Notes: a model not told the origin generated them from the letters alone. A stretch of DNA of 5,680 nucleotides from an uncultured Actinomycetes bacterium (GCA_903918595.1 CAIXFB010000189.1:1-5680), one strand, 5' to 3'; shown: positions 1 through 5,680, counted from the stretch's first letter. Program-made: numbers and translations.

Positions 1-346
1 AGCACGAGCAATCAGCACACATTCCTTGCACAACTTTCAATTCCTCATCGAGGCGTTGAACGTGCCTGCGGAGCGCAGCCAACTCGTCCTCGCGAACAAA
101 ACCGACTCGACCGACTGCTTTGTCGACCTCCGTGCGGATCAGGGAAAGGAGCAGGTCCCGATTGGATTTGCTGGTGGCCATGAGGTCGTCGGCCATTTCC
201 TGGACCGACCCAACAACATCAGGGGTCTTTGCCGACATACCCAGTCCTTGACCAATCAGGGCGGTAACGGTCTCTTTGGCTTTTGCCGCCGTTGCCTCAG
301 TCAGGCCAGATGCCAACTGTATGTAGGTCTTCAACGAATCAAGCAC
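1..346 (-). CDS. Phasin-like coiled-coil protein, C-terminus cut by window edge
   Basis: An open frame runs from a GTG at 346-344 to the left edge with no stop, giving 115 residues of an incomplete protein. A good ribosome site, GAGGAG, lies six bases before the GTG, inside the end of the upstream phosphatase gene, so the two genes overlap by 8 bases and are probably translationally coupled. The product is a soluble, Ala/Glu/Lys-rich helical protein. Residues 1-30 read as an amphipathic helix (LKTYIQLASGLTEATAAKAK), and residues 82-103 contain GFVREDEL followed by a heptad-like LAALRRHVQRLDEEL. That arrangement resembles the small actinobacterial proteins annotated as phasin family or polyhydroxyalkanoate-regulator-like, and the position after the HAD gene matches M. 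tuberculosis Rv1693. No signal peptide or membrane segment is seen. The last visible residues are Cys-rich (C110, C113, C115), which I do not recognise from this family. A granule role is not demonstrated; the family name rests on helix pattern and context. Confidence 0.8.
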   Translation of the reverse strand, partial: MLDSLKTYIQLASGLTEATAAKAKETVTALIGQGLGMSAKTPDVVGSVQEMADDLMATSKSNRDLLLSLIRTEVDKAVGRVGFVREDELAALRRHVQRLDEELKVVQGMCADCSC

Positions 347-1400
347 TGTGATCTCCTCGTAGCTCCATTGTCTCAGGCGCCACCGTACCCGTGAACGCCT
401 CAAGGGCCTGCAGGGCTTGCGGCACCTCTACATCTTGCCCGCGGTTTCGACTTGCGAATGTGACACCTGCAAGCGCCCGAACCGCGTCAATCCAGGTACC
501 TAATCCCCCAACCTCAACTCGTCCCACCTCATCGATCCGGGCCCATACTCCCCGGCACTCGGCTTCCATTCCAGCAGAGATTTCGCGCACCACAACCTCT
601 GGATACTCCTCATGGAGCACTCCAAGGTCTACGCCGATGAAATCGGGTTGATCGGGCCCGACTGCGCCAAGGAGATCATCGACACTGTGAACGCCGGTGA
701 GCACCAACAGCGTTGCGAGGCCCGCGAGGCTTCCCCCTCGTACATCAGTATCGAGTCGATCACCAATCATCAGTCCCTGACTGCCACCGCGCCTGCGCAT
801 TGCCTCAACCAGCAAAGGTGGTTCTGGCTTTCCCGCCATCGCATCGGGCTCCCTGCCCACAGCGTTGGCAACGGCTGCCACGAGTGACCCATTACCTGGG
901 GCTACCCCCCGGTCTGTGGGAAATGTGAGATCGGGATTCGTTGCTATCCAGGGCAGACCTGAAGCAATCGCATAAGACGCTTCAGCGAGATCGGCCCAAC
1001 TAACGCTCGGGGAAAATCCTTGCATCACGGCCGCTGGGCCTTGCGCCAAAGAACGCACCGGACGATATCCATGCTCAATCAAAACGGCATCGATTCCAGC
1101 ACCGCCAACAACGAGAATGGCACTTCCGTCTGGGACAAAATCGGGAAGCAACGAAACGGCAGCTTGGGGTGAGGTGACCACATCAGCGTCGGCAACATGA
1201 ATTCCGATCGAGCGCAAATGGGCAGCCACATCCCCAGCGGTTCGGGAAGCGTTATTCGTCACGTACACGCATTGGTGACCGACCTTTGCGCACCGCTCAA
1301 GTGCAGTAACAGCTCCAGGCACAGCATTGGAACCTCGATACACCACACCATCTAAATCAAAGAGCAAGCAGTCGAATCCATCCGCCAACGTGTTCGCCAT
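339..1400 (-). CDS. HAD-IIA family phosphatase, glycerol 3-phosphate phosphatase-like (Rv1692 type)
   Basis: A 353-residue cytoplasmic HAD hydrolase of the NagD/HAD-IIA subfamily. Motif I is FDLDGVVY with the nucleophile D15 and acid/base D17. Motif II is VTNNASR with T48. Motif III lysine is K191 in AGKPEPPLL, and motif IV is GDRLDTD (213-219), which supplies the Mg2+ ligands. The type II cap lies between motifs II and III and includes WIATNPDLTFPT (151-162). Residues ~245-353 form a further C-terminal region with no HAD motif. M. tuberculosis Rv1692, a glycerol 3-phosphate phosphatase in glycerophospholipid recycling, has the same length and also carries an extra C-terminal region, so that activity is the best guess; other phosphorylated sugars or alcohols remain possible. 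The ATG (1400-1398) overlaps the TAA of the preceding TPR gene by one base (TAATG), and the end overlaps the phasin-like gene by 8 bases, so this is the middle gene of a tight operon. All catalytic residues are present. Confidence 0.93.
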   Translation of the reverse strand: MANTLADGFDCLLFDLDGVVYRGSNAVPGAVTALERCAKVGHQCVYVTNNASRTAGDVAAHLRSIGIHVADADVVTSPQAAVSLLPDFVPDGSAILVVGGAGIDAVLIEHGYRPVRSLAQGPAAVMQGFSPSVSWADLAEASYAIASGLPWIATNPDLTFPTDRGVAPGNGSLVAAVANAVGREPDAMAGKPEPPLLVEAMRRRGGSQGLMIGDRLDTDVRGGSLAGLATLLVLTGVHSVDDLLGAVGPDQPDFIGVDLGVLHEEYPEVVVREISAGMEAECRGVWARIDEVGRVEVGGLGTWIDAVRALAGVTFASRNRGQDVEVPQALQALEAFTGTVAPETMELRGDHSA

Positions 1401-1870
1401 TAGTCCGCCGAACCGAAATCAGCTTCGATGGGGCCTTCCAACGGCAGGCCAGCCTCGACACGGGCGCGCAGTGTTGCCTTCACCTGACTCAGCGCTGATG
1501 CATATTCCGGGCGATCCGGGCGCATGACCATTGCCATTGCTAGGTGATCCCGAGACTTAATGAAGTTCTGTGTGCGCCAGTAAGACATCCCAAGGCCGTA
1601 GTGTCCATAATCCGCATCCGGGGATCGCTCCACGAGTTCCTCGAAAGCATCGATCGCGGCAACGTACTGAGCCGCGTCAAATACTGCTCGCGCGTGTGCC
1701 TCAAGAACAGAAGGACTCGAATCGATGGACTTGAGACGCGCCAAGACAATTGCCGCTGAATGGGCATTTCCGCTGGCAAGTAGTTCCATGCCTCGCCGAT
1801 AGAGACCATAGGCAATCTCGCCGTCAGGTGCCTCACCAACGCGAACATCGTTGGAAATGTCATCGCTCAC
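1400..1870 (-). CDS. Small tetratricopeptide repeat protein
   Basis: A 156-residue soluble protein starting at GTG (1870-1868) with a weak GAGAG purine run about nine bases upstream. An ATG at 1863 belongs to a different frame and gives a poor protein. Residues ~20-121 form about three 34-residue helical hairpins with TPR spacing of small and aromatic residues: AYGLYRRGMELLASGNAHSA, HARAVFDAAQYVAAIDAFEE and GHYGLGMSYWRTQNFIKSRD. The tail (145-156) is acidic. TPR domains mediate protein-protein contacts; no catalytic motif is present and the partner is unknown. It starts 21 bases after the SSB-like gene stop and ends in a one-base TAATG overlap with the phosphatase ATG, so phosphatase translation is probably coupled to it. 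A role as phosphatase partner is plausible only from that linkage. It is distinct in sequence from the TPR domain of the large repeat protein further upstream. Confidence 0.88.
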   Translation of the reverse strand: MSDDISNDVRVGEAPDGEIAYGLYRRGMELLASGNAHSAAIVLARLKSIDSSPSVLEAHARAVFDAAQYVAAIDAFEELVERSPDADYGHYGLGMSYWRTQNFIKSRDHLAMAMVMRPDRPEYASALSQVKATLRARVEAGLPLEGPIEADFGSAD

Positions 1871-1891
1871 CGGTCGATTCTCTCAGACCGT

Positions 1892-2233
1892 TCATTTCCT
1901 AACCTTCCGGACTGAAGTTGCCTGAACTTCAAGCACGCTCTGCGCACTCTCTGAGGAGCGCCAGAAGCGTCTTCGCAAGACGCCTGTCACTTGGATCCAG
2001 TCGCCTGGTTCCAAACGAAGCACTCGGGCGCCAATCGGCACAGAGAATGTTTGACAGGGAATGGAGTCCACTGTCGATTTCCCTCGACGATCGCGTGGTG
2101 GTCTATCCACGATCACACTGAACGAGGTGACCTTGTCACCACTGGGCAGTTCGCGTTCGCTTACCGTGGCGCTTAACCTCCCCACCAACGTGACCGAGTT
2201 TTCGCTGTGCGGCAGATCCGTCTCTTTCACCAT
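1892..2233 (-). CDS. Short SSB-like OB-fold protein
   Basis: A protein of about 113 residues matching the N-terminal OB-fold of bacterial single-stranded DNA-binding proteins. It has the strand-1 pattern NSVTLVGRLS, then RELPSGDKVTSFSVIVDRP, a conserved-looking SIPCQTFSV, GDWIQVTGVLRRRFW (where SSBs carry the strand before the second loop) and a final VLEVQATSVRKV. It is much shorter than housekeeping actinobacterial SSB (about 160-180 residues) and ends in basic VRKVRK. It has no Gly-rich linker and no acidic DDDIPF-type tip, so it should bind nucleic acid without recruiting the usual SSB partners. Start choice: the ATG at 2233-2231 gives a protein beginning MVKETDLPH, with AGGA ten bases upstream. 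An in-frame GTG at 2239 and an ATG at 2266 (124 residues) are alternatives; the extra residues do not look like OB-fold. It is the first gene of the minus-strand cluster and is divergent from the hydrolase. Confidence 0.85.
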   Translation of the reverse strand: MVKETDLPHSENSVTLVGRLSATVSERELPSGDKVTSFSVIVDRPPRDRRGKSTVDSIPCQTFSVPIGARVLRLEPGDWIQVTGVLRRRFWRSSESAQSVLEVQATSVRKVRK

Positions 2234-2315
2234 AAGCACATATTCCTGGCCAATCACTGTGCGCAATATCCGCGTGATTCCACCTGTGGATCAGAACTCC
2301 TGAGATGATCTCTCT
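2234..2315. promoter_or_regulatory. Divergent intergenic region, presumed promoters
   Basis: These 82 bases separate the divergent SSB-like gene (minus) and hydrolase gene (plus), so promoters for both must lie here or just inside the flanking genes. I cannot identify a convincing paired -35/-10 for either. A weak -10-like GATGAT at 2304-2309 ends six bases before the hydrolase GTG, which also has no good ribosome site. That spacing would fit a leaderless transcript, which is common in actinobacteria, but no -35 of quality matches. A small palindrome, GAGAT-G-ATCTC, sits at 2302-2312 and overlaps that box. All of this is inference from position. Confidence 0.35.
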
Positions 2316-3248
2316 GTGTTTAAACAACCCATCATGGATCTAGGACACGAGGTTTTCTGCATTGACACTCAGATGGGGGGGCATTCCGGGATAACGGCGG
2401 CGTACCTCATTCGCTCATCCAAACCGGTATTGATTGAGACAGGTGCGGCAAAGTCAGCACCGGTGGTGATTGCCGCCCTTTCAGAATTGGGCATCGGATC
2501 GGCAGATTTGGCAACCATCGTTGTTACCCATATCCATTTGGATCATGCCGGCGGAGTCGGTGACCTGGCCCGCGCCTATCCCTCTGCTCACGTTGTTGTT
2601 CACGAGAAGGGCGCACGCCATCTGGCGGATCCCTCGCGTCTTGTTGCAAGCGCTCACCGCGTTTTTGGGCCGGACATGGATCGACTTTTCGGTGACTTGA
2701 TTCCCACGGAAGCAGAGAGAATCACACCACTTGGAGACATCGGATCGATTGATCTAGGAGATGGAAGAAGACTCGATACCTTTCATAACCCAGGACATGC
2801 TTCACACCACATTGGCCTCTTGGATTCAGTCAGCGGTGACCTCTATACCGGTGACGCGGCTGGGATCTACGTCCCGGAAACGGCCGATGTACGGCCCGCA
2901 ACTCCTCCCCCAGATTTTGATCTGCACCTCGCGTTATCCTCACTTCGACGAATGGCTGACGCTCGAGCCGATCGCCTGCTCTTTAGTCATTTTGGGCCGG
3001 TAACAGCTATCGAAGACACACTCGCTCAATCAGAGGCCGAGCTGCACTACTGGGTCGAAGACGTCACAGCAGCGTTCACCTCAGGTCTCGATATTGATCA
3101 TGCAGTCGCGATGGTCAAAGTGAAGGATGAATTGCGACACCCCGCGTTCTACGCCAACGCTGAAGCGCTGGAGAAGTTCGAAGACATGTCGAGCCTAAGA
3201 GCCCAAGTTGACGGCGTCTGGCGTTGGCTTGAGAAAACTCAAGGGTAG
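2316..3248 (+). CDS. Metallo-beta-lactamase fold hydrolase
   Basis: A 310-residue cytoplasmic protein with the complete MBL zinc site. The signature THIHLDHAGG gives H72, H74, D76 and H77; H161 lies in HNPGHASHH; the bridging D180 is in LYTGDAAG; the last histidine is H225 in LLFSHFGP. Residues 1-228 are the alpha-beta-beta-alpha domain. Residues ~229-310 are a helical C-terminal extension rich in charged and aromatic residues (HYWVEDVTAAF) and ending in VWRWLEKTQG. The family includes glyoxalase II, lactonases and other hydrolases, and the substrate cannot be read from sequence. GIYVPE and the Pro-rich stretch after D180 recall uncharacterised actinobacterial and Bacillus COG0491-type proteins. 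The start is taken as GTG at 2316; the next in-frame ATG is at 2334, and neither has a clear Shine-Dalgarno. It is the only plus-strand gene here, divergent from the SSB-like cluster and convergent with the repeat protein (25 bases between stops). Confidence 0.9.
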   Translation: MFKQPIMDLGHEVFCIDTQMGGHSGITAAYLIRSSKPVLIETGAAKSAPVVIAALSELGIGSADLATIVVTHIHLDHAGGVGDLARAYPSAHVVVHEKGARHLADPSRLVASAHRVFGPDMDRLFGDLIPTEAERITPLGDIGSIDLGDGRRLDTFHNPGHASHHIGLLDSVSGDLYTGDAAGIYVPETADVRPATPPPDFDLHLALSSLRRMADARADRLLFSHFGPVTAIEDTLAQSEAELHYWVEDVTAAFTSGLDIDHAVAMVKVKDELRHPAFYANAEALEKFEDMSSLRAQVDGVWRWLEKTQG

Positions 3249-3260
3249 GCCAGACCCCGA

Positions 3261-3284
3261 AAACTCTTTGCTGCTAAAGGGTTT
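3261..3284 (-). terminator. Weak hairpin between convergent genes
   Basis: AAACTCTTT (3261-3269) and AAAGGGTTT (3276-3284) can pair as a 9-bp stem around a 6-base loop. On the plus strand the central pair is a G-U wobble; on the minus strand it is a C-A mismatch, but there the stem is followed by a short T run (TTTTCGG). It overlaps the stop codon of the repeat protein gene. It is AT-rich and lacks a strong T tract on either side, so it is at best a weak terminator for either convergent gene. Confidence 0.25.
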
Positions 3285-5040
3285 CCAACCGTTCCTGAGC
3301 ATCGGTGCTGTCGTTGATGTCAGACGCCGCAGCTTTCTTCATCCAAACGTGTGCATCTTCTGCACGACCAGCGGCTAACAAAGCGTCTGCATACCCGTAC
3401 TGCAGGCGAGCCTTGATATCTCCATCAGGCAACTTGTTGAGCTCAGGCACCTGCAACACCAGTACAGCTGCATCTAATTGACCAAGATCAGCTCGAGCAC
3501 CAGAGGCCACCAGAAGAACTTCAACCCTCGTCTCCGTATCAAGGCCATTCATATCGATGCCTTTGATGAAGTCAAGTGCCTTCTGTGGGCGACCCATTCC
3601 TCTTTCGCAATCAGCCATCAGTGGTACGAATGACTGGCTGCCAGTCATCCGACGGACTGCGCGCAATTCAGATAAAGCTGCTTCGTAGTCACCTGAGAGG
3701 TAGTACACAATCGCAGCTGCCTCACGAACTGCTGCCACTCGACCGGCATCAAATTTGGCAACATCTACGTATGCACGCGCCGTTTCAAAATCATCGTCGA
3801 GCAATGCGGTCTCAGCAGCAACGAGAAAGCGAGCGACTTTCTCTGCTAACTCCTCTGGGAGTGTTCGTAGTTCATTAAGTACACCCGGATCGAGATCCTC
3901 TGCTGCTATGTCGTCAGGGATCCGAGGTGAACTTGGCCGCTGCGCCGGAACACGGTCCGATGAGTCACGATCGGATTCCGGTCGCCCTCCCCGTGAACGA
4001 TCCGAACTCGGTCGCACATTGGAAGGTCGGTCACTGCGCGGACGATCACCGCTACCGCGCCCACCCGACATCGTGCGGCTGGGTGCTCCCGGACGCCCCC
4101 CGTTTCCCGGGCGATCACCACGAGACCGTTCACCTGACGGCCGATCACTCCGAGACCGATCACCTGACGGGCGATCACTCGAAGAACGACGATCCGAACC
4201 AGGCCGATCAGAGCCATACCGATCATTACGCGGACGATCACCAGACGGCCGATCACTCCGAGACCGGTCACCTGATGGCCGATCACTCCGAGACCGGTCA
4301 CCTGATGGACGATCGCTCGAAGAGCGACGATCCGAACCAGGCCGATCAGAGCCATACCGATCATTGCGCGGCCGATCACCAGACGGACGATCACTCCGAG
4401 ACCGATCACCAGACGGACGATCGCTCGAAGAGCGACGATCCGAACCAGGCCGATCAGAGCCATACCGATCATTGCGCGGCCGATCACCAGACGGACGATC
4501 ACTCCGAGACCGATCACCTGAGGGGCGATCGCTCGAAGAACGACGATCCGAACCAGTCCGATCAGAGCCATACCGATCATTGCGCGGACGATCACCAGAC
4601 GGCCGCTCACTCCGAGAACGTTCACCTGAGGGGCGATCACTCGAAGAGCGACGATCCGAACCAGGCCGATCAGAGCCATACCGATCAGAGCCATACCGAT
4701 CATTGCGCGGACGATCACCAGACGGTCGATCACTCCGAGAACGGTCACCTGATGGACGATCACTCGATTTGCGATCAGCTGAGGTACTGCCCCAACGATC
4801 ACTTCTGGATCTCCCAGCAGAGGAACCGGAACCTGATCCAGCCGGCTTGCCGCTTCCGGAGCGACCACCACTCGGCGGACGACCTGAGCCACCGGGTTTG
4901 CGATCACCGGAAGGCTTGCCGCCACCACTTGGGCGGCCACCAGAACCGGATGATCGGCCCGCACCCCCAGAATTCCCACCGCCACTTGGACGACGTGATG
5001 ATCCGCCAGATCTACCTGATCCAGATGAACGATTTTCCAT
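3274..5040 (-). CDS. Arg/Asp/Ser/Gly-rich repeat protein with C-terminal TPR-like domain (Rv1691-like)
   Basis: A 588-residue protein in three parts. Residues 1-~90 are Ser/Gly/Pro/Lys/Arg low complexity. Residues 91-315 are a tandem array of xxxDR pentapeptides (PSGDR, SRSDR, PRNDR, YGSDR) arranged in 36-residue units, and 316-375 are a degenerate R/S/G/P tail. Residues ~380-588 are a helical TPR-like domain, with LSGDYEAALSELRAVRRMTG (448-467), LMADCERGMGRPQKAL and a last hairpin YADALLAAGRAEDAHVWMKK. This C-terminal domain resembles M. tuberculosis Rv1691, whose place before the phosphatase gene it would share; Streptomyces relatives also have R/D/G-rich N-termini. There is no signal peptide, membrane segment or catalytic motif. 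The N-terminus is a mixed-charge polyampholyte with periodic Tyr, which suggests nucleic-acid binding or condensation; that is inference. The start is ATG 5040-5038 with AAAGG eight bases upstream and an in-frame TGA five codons before it. It lies just behind the 5S gene and its terminator. Confidence 0.9.
   Translation of the reverse strand: MENRSSGSGRSGGSSRRPSGGGNSGGAGRSSGSGGRPSGGGKPSGDRKPGGSGRPPSGGRSGSGKPAGSGSGSSAGRSRSDRWGSTSADRKSSDRPSGDRSRSDRPSGDRPRNDRYGSDRYGSDRPGSDRRSSSDRPSGERSRSERPSGDRPRNDRYGSDRTGSDRRSSSDRPSGDRSRSDRPSGDRPRNDRYGSDRPGSDRRSSSDRPSGDRSRSDRPSGDRPRNDRYGSDRPGSDRRSSSDRPSGDRSRSDRPSGDRSRSDRPSGDRPRNDRYGSDRPGSDRRSSSDRPSGDRSRSDRPSGERSRGDRPGNGGRPGAPSRTMSGGRGSGDRPRSDRPSNVRPSSDRSRGGRPESDRDSSDRVPAQRPSSPRIPDDIAAEDLDPGVLNELRTLPEELAEKVARFLVAAETALLDDDFETARAYVDVAKFDAGRVAAVREAAAIVYYLSGDYEAALSELRAVRRMTGSQSFVPLMADCERGMGRPQKALDFIKGIDMNGLDTETRVEVLLVASGARADLGQLDAAVLVLQVPELNKLPDGDIKARLQYGYADALLAAGRAEDAHVWMKKAAASDINDSTDAQERLETL
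4251..4310. repeat. 30-bp tandem duplication inside the array
   Basis: 4251-4280 and 4281-4310 are adjacent direct copies matching at 29 of 30 bases (C at 4279 versus A at 4309). Each encodes one PSGDR-SRSDR module pair, and this duplication is what lengthens the fifth unit to 138 nt. Confidence 0.95.
4671..4700. repeat. Perfect 15-bp tandem duplication inside the array
   Basis: CAGAGCCATACCGAT occurs twice back to back at 4671-4685 and 4686-4700 with no mismatch. It encodes the doubled YGSDR module of the first unit, which explains that unit's 123-nt length. Confidence 0.97.
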
Positions 5041-5074
5041 GGGTTGAGCCTTTCATCGGTTGGTGCAGAAATGA

Positions 5075-5102
5075 CAAAGGCCACCCGTTGGGGTGGCCCT
5101 TG
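5075..5102 (-). terminator. Intrinsic terminator of the rRNA operon
   Basis: The core stem pairs 5079-5086 with 5091-5098 (GGCCACCC / GGGTGGCC) around a four-base loop. It extends outward by three more pairs (5075-5077 with 5100-5102) across 5078/5099, which is a G-U wobble on the minus strand but an A-C mismatch on the plus strand. The transcript thus has a 12-bp stem whose 3' arm ends TTTG followed by TCATTTC. Strand asymmetry and position 10 bases beyond the 5S end favour termination of minus-strand rRNA transcription. The T tract is only moderate, so read-through into the repeat protein gene is possible. A separate T6 run lies at 5111-5106, between 5S and this hairpin. Confidence 0.75.
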
Positions 5103-5112
5103 TCTAAAAAAT

Positions 5113-5229
5113 GTCCGGCGGCGTCCTGCTCTCCCACACAGTCACCCGTGCAGTACCATCGGCGCTGAGAGGCTTAGCTTCCGGGTTCGGAATGGAACCG
5201 GGCGTTTCCCTCTCGCTATGGCCGCCGAA
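5113..5229 (-). rRNA. rrf: 5S ribosomal RNA
   Basis: Read on the minus strand the sequence has the standard 5S core: GGCGGCCATAGC at the 5' end, GGGAAACGCCCGGTTCCATT, CCGAACCCGGAAGCTAAG, then GCGCCGATGGTACTGC and a 3' end that closes helix I with GCCGCC. Length is about 117 bases, normal for 5S. The ends are set by helix I pairing and may be off by a few bases. The sequence is of actinobacterial type. It is the last gene of a 23S-5S transcription unit and is followed by T6 and the terminator hairpin. It is a structural RNA of the large ribosomal subunit. Confidence 0.95.
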
Positions 5230-5321
5230 ACTCTATTGAGATATCAATCGACGAAGCCGTAAAGGCTTCTTAGGTTCCCGACCGAATCTCGGGAACCGCA
5301 CAGTGGACGCGAGTAAAATTA
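5230..5321 (-). other. 23S-5S internal transcribed spacer with two hairpins
   Basis: About 92 bases between the rRNA genes, with no tRNA. It holds a perfect 9-bp inverted repeat with a 7-base loop (5273-5281 with 5289-5297, GGTTCCCGA / TCGGGAACC) and a 6-bp hairpin (5253-5258 with 5264-5269, GAAGCC / GGCTTC). Neither is followed by a T tract on the minus strand, so they are more likely processing or spacing structures than terminators. Confidence 0.7.

Positions 5322-5680
<359 letters not shown>

Larger units (their letters stand above)
4096..4770 (-). repeat. In-frame tandem repeat array, 108-nt unit made of 15-nt modules
   Basis: Six copies encode residues 91-315 of the protein above: 4770-4648 (123 nt), 4647-4540 (108), 4539-4432 (108), 4431-4324 (108), 4323-4186 (138) and a decaying 4185-4096. 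The standard unit is seven xxxDR pentapeptides plus one extra Arg. The units at 4324-4431 and 4432-4539 differ at only about three bases by eye, so synonymous positions are conserved too, which indicates recent duplication. Length differences between units are whole modules: 15 nt extra in the first, 30 nt extra in the fifth. The second unit carries two Asp-to-Glu changes. All unit lengths are multiples of three. Confidence 0.95.

Noticed and set aside
26..394. Plus-strand open frame of 122 codons
   Set aside because: It is antisense to the phasin-like gene and the phosphatase end, has no family resemblance, and the minus-strand frames have good ribosome sites and motifs.
2302..2312. Palindrome GAGAT-G-ATCTC as a repressor operator
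   Set aside because: Only five base pairs per arm, a single copy, and no recognisable regulator nearby; too little to call an operator.
2136..2327. Minus-strand 63-codon frame overlapping the SSB-like gene start
   Set aside because: It is out of frame with the OB-fold, has low-quality composition, and covers the divergent promoter region.
4096..4770. Regular short repeats resembling a CRISPR array
   Set aside because: Repeats are contiguous with no unique spacers, keep a coding frame throughout, and encode xxxDR modules of a larger protein.
3755..5047. Plus-strand 430-codon frame as a real Arg/Ser-rich protein
   Set aside because: It starts inside the antisense of a conserved TPR domain, and its length is explained by stop-free repeats; kept only as a low-interest finding.
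5273..5297. Perfect 9-bp hairpin as a terminator between 23S and 5S
   Set aside because: It has no following T tract on the rRNA strand and lies inside the transcription unit; a spacer or processing structure is more likely.

Overview
The window looks like chromosomal DNA from an actinomycete (Actinomycetota) of moderate GC content. Three things point that way. The 5S and 23S rRNA are of ordinary actinobacterial type. GTG starts and overlapping stop/start junctions are common. The minus-strand order (arginine/aspartate-rich TPR protein, then a HAD-IIA phosphatase, then a small phasin-like coiled-coil protein) resembles the Mycobacterium tuberculosis Rv1691-Rv1692-Rv1693 block that precedes tlyA, as I recall it. 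The moderate GC would suit streamlined freshwater lineages, but genus cannot be fixed from this sequence.

Layout from the right edge, following minus-strand transcription: the 3' end of 23S rRNA (cut by the window edge, about 5322-5680), a roughly 92-base spacer with two clean hairpins, 5S rRNA (about 5113-5229), and a rho-independent-type hairpin (5075-5102). Only about 35 bases further on starts a 588-residue protein (5040-3274). Its first ~375 residues are a disordered Ser/Gly/Arg/Asp tract containing a 36-residue (108-nt) tandem repeat; its last ~200 residues form a TPR-like helical domain. A plus-strand metallo-beta-lactamase-fold hydrolase (2316-3248) faces it convergently and interrupts the minus-strand series. 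Left of the hydrolase, read divergently from it, is a compact minus-strand cluster: a short SSB-like OB-fold protein (2233-1892), a 156-residue TPR protein (1870-1400), a HAD-IIA sugar/glycerol-phosphate phosphatase (1400-339), and a phasin-like protein running off the left edge (346-1). The last three overlap by 1 and 8 bases, so they are probably translationally coupled.

The metabolic and DNA-binding genes look like ordinary conserved actinobacterial genes. The unusual element is the repeat tract. It is built from 15-nt (xxxDR) modules that have expanded in nested 15-, 30- and 108-nt steps, it carries GATC sites at very high density, it keeps several alternative frames open on both strands, and it lies directly behind an rRNA operon with little room for its own promoter. 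I saw no CRISPR array, insertion sequence, tRNA or phage feature.
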